Origin: Azolla caroliniana
Taxonomy: Eukaryota > Polypodiophyta
Direction of reading: 5' to 3'
Length of the DNA: 64,000 nucleotides
Assembly (NCBI GenBank): GCA_043228905.1
Contig: JBHGNT010000003.1
Span: 23,808,001-23,872,000 of the forward strand
Positions 48,901 to 57,674 of the stretch are shown here, in pieces (positions within the stretch are counted from its first letter, which is position 1; each line of letters begins with the position of its first letter). A model generated the notes under the pieces. That model saw only the letters and a program-made list of their open reading frames with translations. It was not told the origin of the DNA and ran no database searches. The position numbers and the translations under genes were made by a program.

Positions 48901-49456
48901 CGCCCCCACCGATCTTCAGCTCGCGGAGCGTCTCGTTGGTGAAGGTGTGTCCTATGCAGGCCGGATCTCGTAAGCTGGGGTCCGATGCAACCCCTTTGAT
49001 TCGGGATTCGCTGCCCTCCGGTAAGGGCGCCGCAACTGGCCTCACCTTCCGGTCCACAGTCTTGTACTTGGTGCTAACTCGGGCCGTCCGTTCCGACTCG
49101 AGCCATCGACCGAAGTCCGCGATGACTTCGTACATTTCTTCGGAACATACCGGTATCGTCCGGTCTTCGTTAAGGTCTTCTTCGACTACCTTCCCCAGCA
49201 TTCCCAAGGTGTCGTCGAAGGAGACTGCCTCCACGGCTCCGTTGATTTCTTCGTCAGGGCCGAGAACTCCGCACGCTCGAAGTCTCCCCTCCGTCTTTGT
49301 TTTCTCTCGGCCGGCGATGCCGACCATCGCACATGCTCCGCTGCCGGAGAAGCAAAATTTCCTACCTATTGTACACGGTTTTATCGTACAGATGTGGGGT
49401 TTTTCCGGAGCATCCGGACTGTCGCGGCCCCACGCCTTGGCAGTCCTCTCTAAAAA
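45971..49456 (-). CDS. Ty3/gypsy Pol: RT, RNase H, integrase
   Basis: The first ATG is at 49327 (1,118 residues to the stop at 45971), but the frame is open upstream to the gag stop, so Pol is probably made by -1 frameshifting at the T-run 49456-49452. From the ATG, reverse transcriptase (about 170-430) has YSVGDLYSGYDQFQLA and PFLDDIPIKG, where LDD stands for the usual [YF]xDD. RNase H (about 510-640) has TVDTSPTGIGW and RHISGKDNAMADMLSRA. A His/Cys region (HESCQM-like ESCQMHSVVRH) precedes integrase, whose core shows MVDLVTMP, VADRGELD and PEANGKVERGH. The C terminus has GDWVLVYDSS and WFGPYVV, without a recognisable chromodomain. The frame is intact, so the copy could be functional if Gag were. 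Confidence 0.9.
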   Translation of the reverse strand, partial: FLERTAKAWGRDSPDAPEKPHICTIKPCTIGRKFCFSGSGACAMVGIAGREKTKTEGRLRACGVLGPDEEINGAVEAVSFDDTLGMLGKVVEEDLNEDRTIPVCSEEMYEVIADFGRWLESERTARVSTKYKTVDRKVRPVAAPLPEGSESRIKGVASDPSLRDPACIGHTFTNETLRELKIGGGGFLLPAEEDRFRRMLGRHGKAFAFSPEEIGCVDPTIVEPMVIFTVPHVPWNLKPIPVPRAHIPKLMELLKQKVDMGILEPSSAPYSNRWFTVPKKNGSLRFIQDLQPVNRVTIRNAGIGPTIDEFAEAFAGRSIYSVGDLYSGYDQFQLAVESRDITTMRTPLGLVRMCTLPQGGTNSVAHMVNAMNKVLRDCIPDITMPFLDDIPIKGCPVEEKNETIGPDGCRRFVVTHIDDCEKVLQRLEDARLTFSGEKSAFGQSEIMVVGHLCGPYGRRPSPAKVEAISAMKPDCSSVTEVRRFLGACAFYHIWIPHYAHVAEPLYGLLKKGRRFEWLDKHTESVRKLKEALSAAPALRKAVYRKGTPVYITVDTSPTGIGWVVNQEDGDGDRFPIRFGAKVLSERQRGYAQVKRELWGIVSAVKADKDYLIGTEVIIETDCMPILGMVSGCATPDLAMLRWIAYIKSLDPEIRHISGKDNAMADMLSRARFDDEGGMVSEDEEVGVDFFETAYVTTDGTSTPALNDFDASKYDGEWLQIGGFLKTMTPDASWTKDEANRIRKKAYRFFLRDGYLWKHPKKRDDAPPRVVAMKEEQEELLTAYHDSPWAGHRGTWATFEKIKEKYWWPGLYQDVHRLVTTCESCQMHSVVRHRDELHPTYPPTIHFKWMVDLVTMPMGVGQMRYLVLAREDLTNQVEGRALPNKTTAAVCRFLIEDVICRYGCVGKIVADRGELDAEEAAELFDRLGVKLSLTTAYNPEANGKVERGHGPIVKALVRACRGQVGNWPRLLPYALWADRTTHSSVTGYMPTELMFGQKPIMPIERTISSWATVDWRDEMSREELLAARIRQLERRPEDVALAAEKLRVARTKNKARFDRTHRLRPKKIDEGDWVLVYDSSLDNQHRATRKFARRWFGPYVVRSANDNGTYHLAELDGTRMAIPVAGKRIKAFKKRHDDEPDPALLVSSDERSENEEEPTGEK

Positions 49457-51576
49457 TCCTCTCGGCTTTCGGAACCGAGGGAGTCGCGGTTACGTTCGTG
49501 GTTCGGCCGTACCGTCAGAAACTGGACCGAATGGCGCCCGTCTTGGCTTTTGACCCTCGCGTAGGCCGAACCATTGTCCAGCACCTTGGTCTCCATTCGC
49601 GCCGCCGTGATGTACGGCTCTCCCAGTATGACCGGATGCGAAGACGTCTCCTGCACGAAGAAGTGCTGGTCAATCTCGACGTCGCCGATCTTGACTCGCA
49701 CATTCGGACAGGCCCCGTGCAGTTCCTCGGTGGCGCGCGTTGCTGCCCTTATTTTCCACCCGTGCTTGGTGTTGATCGGCCATTTGCCCTTCTTATAGAA
49801 GTCCATGGACATCAAATTGATCTCCGATCCGTGGTCCACCAAAGCTATCACCGGTTCCTGGACATCGCCGATCTTTACCGGGGTTTCCGTGGTCGCTCGG
49901 GCCCAGTGTGGTCTCGAATAGTGGCTTTCCGCCCACTCGTCTCCCAGCGCCATGTCGTCTAGGTGCGTCGTCCGCACTTCCACCGGTCTTTCCGGTTCTG
50001 TCTCCGTCGACAGCCTCTTCCGTTTCACTAAGTCCACGATGGAGTCATGGAACTCCTTCTTGGCGATTCCCAGCACCTCTCGTAACGACAGCTCCACCTT
50101 GCTGTCGAGGATCCGTTCCTCCAGGACCTTTCGTAAGTCCGTGGCTCTTTCTATCTCCGTCCCCAGACGGTACCCGCCCTTCTGGGGTTTATCTTGCGTA
50201 CCGGCCCCGCCGGCTTCGTCCCGTCGTGGCCCGGACCGGGTCTCGTATCGTTGTGAGGGCCCGGTCGTCCCGGGTTTCCCCACCCGCTTCTCTTCTACCA
50301 GAGCCTCGTAGTTCCGGCAAGCGGCTTCCACGAAGCCCGTCTTTTCCTCGACCGGGTCGCTCCACCCGGTCATCTCCCGTACCCGTTTCTCCGCACGGTC
50401 CGATTCCTCCCTTTTAAGCCCTGCACCGGCAAGGCCTTCTAGCATCGTCGGCCAGAATCCGGCTTTGCTTTCCTTTCGGGCCTCGCCGCCCCCGACTCGA
50501 ATGCCGGCCGACGCCGAGTAGTGGACGGTTTCCGCGTGTCGGGCCGCCGCCTCTTCCATCAACCTTTTCATACCACCTCGCCCGTCGTTTCGGCTCAGGG
50601 CCCTTCGGGTGTCGCTGGCATGCACCCGTCCTTCCCACAGGTACACCACCCTGTTCCTCAGCGCCTCCGCGAAGTCGCCGCAGTCCTTCCGAATGTGGCC
50701 GACTTCATCGCACCACATGCACCTGTTTCCTGCCGCCGGCCGTCGGTCACGAGCCGGTTCGCCTCCTTCCCTTCGGGCCTGCGCGATTTGGAGGTCCTTT
50801 ATCGCCTTCGTCAATTCCTCCAGCGCCGCTCCTCCGGTTGAGCCTCTGACTACGCCGGCCGAAGCCGAACCAGTTTCCAACCACTCTCGGGTCTCTTCCT
50901 TTCGCACCTGTGGCGCTGGTTCGAGCTTCCTTGCTGCGACCGAGCCCGACCCGGTTGCCCCGTTATCCGCCCATTCTCGCCGTTTGTCGAAACGGCCACA
51001 GACCTTCCTGACAGCCGCCCAGTCGGTAGTGAGCCCGTCTTCGGTTTCCAGCAAGAGGCCCACTTGCTCCCGATCCCGCTCGTCGACCGACTTGACAAAC
51101 AGCAAGACCCGGCTCGTGTCCAGGATGGTTCGGTCGAGCGCCGAAAGGCGCGCAAAGTTTTCCTCGAACTCCCGGAGGAGTGCCGACGCGTTTCTTCCCT
51201 TCCCCGGGGACTCCACCCATTCCATGAACCTTCGCTTCGAAAGCCGGAGCGCGTCGTCCAGCCCGTATTTCTCTAGGAGCCGACCTTCGAACTCCTCTCA
51301 GGTACGGCTCTCCGTCCGCACCTCGAGCACCTCCGCATGGATGCTCGGCATCGCCACTCGGGGAAATCCGGCAAGACGCCTTTCTTCCGGAATGTCCCGC
51401 ATCAGCATCTCTGCACCGTAGGACGCCAAATACCTCGTGGCATCCTTCCCATCGAACCGGCCGATCGTGCCGACGACCGCCTCAATAGCTCTGTCGAGGG
51501 CACCGGTGCCCTCGCGCGCGTTTACAATCCGATCCACGGCCGAAGCCATGGCCTCTGCAAGATCCGACCCCCTCAT
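49450..51576 (-). pseudogene. Ty3/gypsy Gag-protease ORF with one internal stop
   Basis: The frame starts near ATG 51576, only 45 bases inside the 5' LTR, and runs to TAG at 49452-49450, with a single in-frame TGA at 51300-51298. After that stop the frame continues open for 616 codons, including RRFMEWVESPGKGRN. The later part has a zinc knuckle CMWCDEVGHIRKDC and a retroviral-type aspartic protease. The protease active site reads LVDHGSEINLMS, with His where Ser or Thr is usual. The stop removes nucleocapsid and protease from any product begun at the first ATG. Downstream starts such as ATG 51225 exist, but the copy is probably not autonomous. Confidence 0.85.
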
Positions 51577-51603
51577 CTTCTGCTCTTCTGCCGCCTCTTT
51601 CAC

Positions 51604-51617
51604 GTCGGGTTCACCAA
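51604..51617 (-). promoter_or_regulatory. Primer-binding site of the Ty3/gypsy element
   Basis: On the minus strand the sequence after the 5' LTR is TCTTTGGTGAACCCGACG. A TGG four bases after the LTR fits a site complementary to the CCA end of a tRNA. I could not identify the tRNA. Confidence 0.55.
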
Positions 51618-51620
51618 AGA

Positions 51621-52408
51621 TGTCGAGTTATTACGCAAGTGCGTGTGGAAACGAGGCGGGACCGCGGGGGTCTCGAACCAAAGAGCAAGCGAGGGAGGAG
51701 AAAGAGAGAGAACCGGCTACGCAAGACCGGGAATACACAGGGACACGGCCCTTCAGCACAGAGAACGCGAACGAACACCGACACAGACAGATGCGAATGA
51801 CTAAATATATATATCAAGAATGGCTAACACGACTACAACCCTCGATGGGGCACAGGTTGGTTACAACCGAGCAGGCCGGCGAACAGATGCCGATGCCTGT
51901 TCGCTTCGACGCACAAGGGGTAGCCGGTCGGAGGTGCTGCCGGAAGCACTCGGGCGTTCCTCGAAACAGCGCAAGCCTCCTCGGAACCCTGCACAGAAAG
52001 CTATGGAGCTCAAGAAGGAAGGAAACAGAGAGAGAAGCGTCCAGAAACGGTCCGACAGCACTTCGTCCTCTCTGCGCGAGATCCCTGCAATAGCTCTTTC
52101 CTGCTCCTTATATAGGCCGACGAGCAGGCCGTCATGTCAGCTCTATTCCCTGTCCCTTTTGGACAGGGATTCGCTTCGTCCTTCACGCATCCGCGTAGTT
52201 ACGCCGCCGACTCGTACAGTCCCTTCGCTCGCGCGCGCGACCGAAAAGACTGTTCGCGCGGTCTTTGTCTCCACTCGTGTTAGGGCCCGTTCCCGCCGAT
52301 TATCCTCCTAATTCGCTTCTATGTACAACTCGGAGCGTGCGCGCGTGAAGAACCGGTTCCCACGCCTTGGTGCGCCGATTCCGCCTATGGACGGTTTTCT
52401 TCACGACT
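51621..52408 (-). repeat. 5' LTR of the Ty3/gypsy element
   Basis: 788 bp, nearly identical to 45112-45899. The visible differences are one G/A change (GCAAGACC for GCAGGACC at about 51723) and the outermost base at 52408. TATA box CCTATATAAGG on the minus strand at 52116-52106. Near identity of the LTRs means recent insertion. Confidence 0.92.
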
Positions 52409-52541
52409 CCGGATAACGGCTGAAGAGCGGCCGGAATGGCCGAACAACGGCTGAAGAGCAGTCGTGCAATAGTCAGAACAGTCGGAATAGCCGGACAGTG
52501 GCTGTAGCAACCGGAGCGGCCGGAGGGTCAGACAAGGGTCA

Positions 52542-54254
52542 ATGCAGCCTCCCTCGGTCAGCCAAGAAGAAGCGCAAGGGGAACCAAGACAGCAGGGTGG
52601 TCCACGGGCAAAAACGGAACTGCAACTCGGCGCAACCAGGCGGGACCACCCCTCTACAAGTGAGCCCATCTGTCAAACCTCCGTGCAAGCACAACAAGGC
52701 ACCGGTAGCCTGTGGCTCCGGTGGATAGGTGAACAGATAGCCGGAGCAGTGGGGTATATTGAGGTGGAAGAAAGAGCGCAAAGCAAACGGTTGCTCGTCA
52801 CAACCGAAGAACTAGAGACGACCCGGTCCAAAATCTGGTGCCTTGAAAAAGACTTGGATCAGGTCACGACAGAGATGGCCAAAATGGCCTTAACGACAAC
52901 ACAAATCCAATCACCGGTGACTCCGGTAAGTGTACAGAATAAAGAAACGGAACGACTTGTACATAGCAATAAGACCCCGGCAACGGAAACCGTTCCGGCG
53001 AGAGATGCGGCGCAAGCCCAGGAGCTTGCGGAATTAAAAGATGAACTTGCCGCACAAGAAGCGCTAAGGAGCCGTGAACGAGAATTGAAGACGGTGGCCG
53101 AAGACGAATTAAAGAAGACTACTGAGAACCTCCGCCGGGCAGAGGAGAGCCTCCGGAAAGGCCATCAAGCGTACGACTGGCTAAAGGGTGAGAAAGACAA
53201 AGTGTTGCAGGAAAAGGACAAGCTGCGGAAAACGGCAAAAACAGAGATTGAACGGCTAAAGGAAGAGCTCCGTCAGCAGAAGGATCGCGAGGACCGGGCC
53301 CGTCGTCAGATCAACGCACGGCTCAAGCAAAAGACGGATGATTTTGAGCACCTGCATCGGGACTACAAACGGCTGGAAACGGAGCATAAAGAACGGATGG
53401 CCGAGCTCCAACAGGCAGTTGATCGGGCCGCGACGGCGATCGCCGATGAACGGGCGGAAAATACAAGACGCTTGGACGAGGCGGAGAAGGTCCGGATGGA
53501 GCTCCAGAGGCAGCAGCAGGAAGACAAAGAGAGAGCGTCAACAGTATTGCAGAAATTACAAAGCACATATCAAAGGCAATTGACGCATTACAAGGCGCAG
53601 GCGGAGGACAACGTCAAAATCATCAAACAACTGAAGGAGGAACGGCAAGCGGCGGAAACCAAATCACAATTGGGAACGAGCCGGATTCAGTCCATCCTCC
53701 GGGCATGGCTGAATCAGACAAAACACTTGATTGATGAAAGCTCCGTAAAATGGTGGACAAAGTGGGCACAAAACGCGGCGGAACTCTAGTTGCTACGGGC
53801 GGATGTGGCAAACCGGCGGAAGGAAGGAGATGATTGTTATACGTTGACTTCTGAGGACTTCACCGCCATATGGGACGAGCTGGCCGACGACTTCCAAGTC
53901 CTGGCAGATGAACAACTGGCGTAGGTCAGGCAGCTCGTAGCTCAGCTAGATGATGATAGGCTAGATGCTCAAATCTAGTTTGAAAGCTACGAGCGGTCCC
54001 GGGTGCGGGAAGAAAAAGCACAGGAAGCGGCAACAGTTAACCTTAGTGATGAGGAACCGTCGCCGGCTGAGGGCCAGCCGGGAACCAGTCAACCGGAGAC
54101 CACTACGACGCAGGGAGCAACGACGGAGACGCCGGTGTCAGAGCAACAAACGGAGGAGCAGCCGCAGCAGCCACCAACGAACCCGCCGTAGCAGACATCA
54201 ACAGAGCAGCAACATGGAGCCTCTCAAACAAAGCATTCTGGACATTTTGGATGA
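52542..54254 (+). pseudogene. Coiled-coil Gag-like ORF with four in-frame TAG codons
   Basis: From ATG 52542 an open frame of 415 codons reaches TAG at 53787. The same frame then stays open except for TAG at 53922, 53976 and 54189 and ends at TGA 54252, 571 codons in all. Residues about 130-390 are a long Glu/Lys/Gln/Arg-rich coiled coil, with stretches such as LKDELAAQEALRSRERELK. The end is Pro/Gln/Thr-rich. No zinc knuckle or enzyme motif is visible. Its place between leader and 3' LTR makes it the structural ORF of the non-autonomous element. A host gene is unlikely given the LTR context. I recognise no named family. Confidence 0.6.
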
Positions 54255-54315
54255 AGAATAGCAAGGGTCGGTTGTGGATTCGACGTACAAGGTACTGTCC
54301 CACGGGTGTGCCATG

Positions 54316-54750
54316 TGTTACCGACCGGCAAAGGAGTCCAAAGTGGGAAACGGAGAGTTATTTAAGTAGTAGGAATGGGGTTGTAATTAAGCTATGAGTG
54401 TGGACGGACGGACCGGAAACGGTATGCCGTTCCGGATTCGGACCGATCCCGAATAGGTGCGGATGGCACCGTTTTGTAATATAGACCGGAAACCTATTTA
54501 AAGGCCCGGATACAATGTAATCAATAGCTGTTAATTAATGAAAGCTTAAGCGTTGTTATCTCGCTGTGTTAATTGCCGTTCTGTCTTAATTGTTATATCT
54601 TACGCGTGTGTTATGAAAGACGATCATAATAAGTAACTTAATCAAGTAGGATTAAGCGTTGAGGCAGATCCGGTTGCCGTAACACCCTTTGGGGAAGTGT
54701 CTTCCGTAGACACCCTGTGTTAGGCCATTGTTCGGCCCTAAGAGTTAACA
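54316..54750 (+). mobile_element. LTR type B (435 bp), plus orientation
   Basis: The segment begins TGTTACCGACC and ends AGAGTTAACA, so its ends TGTTA/TAACA are inverted. It is followed by CAATTTTTGGCGACC, a primer-site-like sequence. An almost identical inverted copy lies at 55515-55948. Confidence 0.75.
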
Positions 54751-55514
54751 CAATTTTTGGCGACCGATGCGGCTTCATCCGACCCTTGTCTGACCCTTCG
54801 GCCGCTCCGGTTGCTACAGCCACTGTCCGGCTATTCCGACCGTTCCGACTGTTGCACGGCTGCTCTTCAGTTGTTGTTCGGCCTTTTCGGCCGCTCTTCA
54901 GCCGTTATCCGGCCATTCTTCCGGCCTCCGTTTTGGCCGCGGTCCGACTGTGTCTAACCGTTTTTGTCTTTGGCTCTGTTCGGTCCTTCTGGCCGTACGG
55001 CCATCACTTTCTTTCGGGCCCTTCAATCGTCTCTATTTGTTTGTGCGTTTATTTCTCCGTCCTTCCCTATCTTTGTCAACGAAGCATAATTGCACGAACC
55101 ACACATCATTTCGTGTTCATATTCGCCTTTATCATGATCATCATCTTCTCCCTCTTCGTTAAGAATGATCTAGGTGGATGTGATGATGATGATTGAAATG
55201 GTGATAATGAGGAGACACATTTGTGCTTTAACTTGTAAACTGTGGACAAATTTGTCTCTACTTTAACACACATCAGAGGATATATTTGTCTTTGCTTATG
55301 ACTAAACATGGATGAGGGATGCTTAACACTTCTTTGTCGATTCATCGATTCCTTGTCTTGTTTTGTGACGAATACATTGTCAATCTTCAATTTCTCACTC
55401 ACTTGTACATTTCCTACACATCATCGCCATCATTTGTTGCTTTTCTTGCATCGTCGCGTATCATTCTTGGACTCTGTCTCCAAAGGGGGATCCCATCGTG
55501 GTCGCCAAAAACTG
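54751..55514 (-). mobile_element. Inverted copy of the leader region
   Basis: Read on the minus strand from 55514, this segment repeats the leader at 44508-45107 and then 52413-52545: TTTTTGGCGACCACGATGGG, a stretch containing KLKIDNVFVTKQDKES-type translation, the CGGCCG-rich part and the start of the Gag-like ORF. It stops after about eight codons where it meets the primer site of LTR B in a shared GGTCGCCAA. It holds the uninterrupted target of the Ty3/gypsy element (CCGG at 54909-54912). Confidence 0.75.
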
Positions 55515-55948
55515 TGTTAACTCTTAGGGCCGGACAATGGCCTAACACAGGGTGTCTACGGAAGACACTTCCCCAAAGGGTGTTACGGCAACTGGATCTG
55601 CCTCAACACTTAATCCTACTTGATTAAGTTACTTATTATGATTGTCTTTCATAACACACGCGTAAGATATAACAATTAAGACAGAACGACAATTAACACA
55701 GCAAGATAACAACGCTTAAGCTTTCATTAATTAACCGCTATTGATTACATTGTATCCGGGCCTTTAAATAGGTTTCCGGTATGTATTACAAAACGGTGCC
55801 ATCCGCACCTGTTCGGGATCGGTCCGGATCCGGAACGCATACCGTTTCCGGTCCGTCCGTCCACACTCATAGCTTAATTACAACCCCATTCCTACTACTT
55901 AAATAACTCTCCGTTTCCCACTCTGGACTCCTTTGCCGGTCGGTAACA
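55515..55948 (-). mobile_element. LTR type B (434 bp), minus orientation
   Basis: Inverted partner of 54316-54750, with the outer end TGTTACCGACC exactly at the border with LINE sequence (55949). It is therefore the only true LTR terminus at an outer border of the 13-kb block. Confidence 0.75.
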
Positions 55949-56839
55949 ACATCCAACATTCCAAGCAATAGGTGGTAATCGATGATTCGACATATTCTTG
56001 ACTTTTGTAATGTATTTATATACTCTTTGGAGTGCCAATAGCTCTATGGGTCGAACACTTGTTTCCAAGAGCATAACCTGGTAAGAGGTAGTGCATTTAA
56101 CTCCTAATTGCTTGCTTAAAAACATCTTTTGAATTTTCTCAATCTCATTCCATGCATTAAGGGAGATGGTGCCATCCCATACTTCTACTCCATAAAGCAA
56201 TACTTGAGTTACCATGGCATTGAACAACATTAGTTTTACTTCCCATCCACAAGTATCACTTTGGTTGCATTGGTTCTCCAAAAGGTAATACGATTTTCAA
56301 CCGGCTTGGAGCCTAGAATCAAAGCATGCACTCCATTTATTTGTGGTGGGTACATCAATACCAAGATATTTAAAGCTTCGAATAAATTGTATATGTTCAC
56401 CTCTATATGTGAGCATAGGGTAATGACGAGGTTGGATGGCTTGCACTACCATCATTTTTGTTTTCACCACATTCATTGCTAGTCCACTACTATGGCAAAA
56501 TTCTTCTAATACCCCAAGTAAATTTTGCATACTATCAACATCATATGAGAAGAATACCACATCATCTACATATAAAAGCAATAAGATAACGTGTTGCATC
56601 AATTTGGGGGCATTCAATCCTTCTTCCCGGGCAACCTTGTTCATCACTTCTTCTAATTTATCAATACACAAGCCAAAGAGTGTGGGTGATAGTGGGCATC
56701 CTTGCTTGACCCCCATGTTACTTAAAAAGTGCTTTGAGAATCCACTATTCATTTTTAGTTGGCATTTAACTTGTTCATATGAGGTGAAATATATTATGAC
56801 GTGAAAACCATTTTGGACTCCACAATTGCGCGCAACAAA
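55949..56839 (-). mobile_element. LINE (non-LTR) ORF2, reverse-transcriptase part
   Basis: On the minus strand the frame runs from about 56839, with NGFHVIIYFTSYEQVKC, GVKQGCPLSPTLFGLCIDKL and the catalytic LYVDDVVFFSYD. It continues to SRLQAG with a TGA at 56299-56297, and then on in the same frame through VTQVLLYGVEVWDG to the shared 226-bp segment. These are RT motifs of non-LTR elements. One stop codon and the 13-kb interruption make it a dead copy. The C-terminal finger is in the fragment at 42027. Confidence 0.85.
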
Positions 56840-57600
56840 TTATATTACCTAGTTGATTGGTAAAGTTATATGCCTAATAATGGAACTTGAGAGCCTGTTA
56901 AGAATCTTGCTAGCGCCATATAAATTGTAGTTGAATGTTATCGTCGATATCCCAATGAGCCCAATCCTGGATTATGAATTACACAGACATGATGTTGTCT
57001 AGCAGACATCATTTTAAGTCGAAGGGCCACTTGACATGGTGCATGGCTATCTTGTAAACACCATTTCTATCAAAAGGCCACCTAATAAGGCTCCTGGCCA
57101 CAATATAAGATCAAGAACGAGCTCTCTGCTAAACAAAATTAAGGGGTCGAGAGGCCATCTCATGAGGTTTATGGCCTTTGAAAAGTGACCAACGATATAA
57201 CATAAAGTTCTCTTGTGGACACAAGTCTAGGGTCAAAAGTTAGCTCATGTGGTTGACAATCTTCTACAAACCATCATTACGATGTTCATTAGGCACGGGT
57301 TTGGGATGGAAAGGCCGGTTCTCATGTGGCAGATGGCTTCTAGAGAGGGTCGGTTATGAGATAACCAAATCATTAAAGCCGAGCGTTGGAAGTGGAAAGG
57401 TCGCTTCATGGTCTCTTGGCTACGGACCATTCCATCGATCGCATGCTCAACATGACCTAAATTATTAGCACCCTCTAATAATTGAGTTAATGTTAGTACC
57501 ATGGGTACCCTAGACCCTAATTCTTAATGTTTGATTCGATTTAGCTCTATCCTAACAAGCAGACGAAGTGATGGTGTTTCTTTGAACTGAGGGCTAACTG
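56840..57600. other. Intergenic with degenerate repeat
   Basis: A poorly conserved ~60-bp motif containing 'aaaaGGCCAC', 'CTCATGAGG' or 'CTCATGTGG' and 'GGCC' recurs from about 57010 to 57420. No gene is supported. The last part (57500 on) should hold the promoter of the CDKAL1-type gene. Confidence 0.4.
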
Positions 57601-57639
57601 TGTTAGACACAGATCAGTGCGTCGGAGCTACACTGATCT

Positions 57640-57674
<35 letters not shown>

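Larger units (their letters stand above)
45112..52408 (-). mobile_element. Young GC-rich Ty3/gypsy LTR retrotransposon
   Basis: A 7,297-bp element on the minus strand has two LTRs of exactly 788 bp (51621-52408 is 5', 45112-45899 is 3'). They begin TGTCGTGAAG and end AACTCGACA on that strand, and I see only about two differences between them. The outermost base of the 5' LTR is changed (T to A). CCGG stands on both sides (45108-45111, 52409-52412). Order: LTR, TGG-starting primer site four bases on, Gag with zinc knuckle and protease, Pol with RT-RNase H-integrase, a purine tract GGTGGGGGCGGA, LTR. Integrase after RNase H places it in Ty3/gypsy. G/C-rich third codon positions contrast with all neighbouring DNA. 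Confidence 0.92.
44508..54315 (+). mobile_element. Non-autonomous LTR element interior, split by a nested element
   Basis: After LTR A come a primer-binding-site-like TGGCGACC (44513) and a long leader to 45107. The nested Ty3/gypsy element (45112-52408, flanked by CCGG) follows, then the leader resumes at 52413 and leads into a coiled-coil ORF (52542-54254). The segment in front of LTR B (54316) matches that in front of LTR A. No RT, protease or integrase is encoded apart from those in the nested element, so movement would need enzymes in trans. Confidence 0.65.

Noticed and set aside
46127-51421. Many open frames antisense to Gag and Pol
   Set aside because: Shadows of GC-rich coding sequence on the opposite strand. 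The minus-strand frames carry the recognisable RT, RNase H, integrase and protease motifs.
44996-55948. Host gene capture in the coiled-coil ORF
   Set aside because: The ORF sits between a shared leader and an LTR and has no introns or plant gene resemblance. A structural element protein is simpler.
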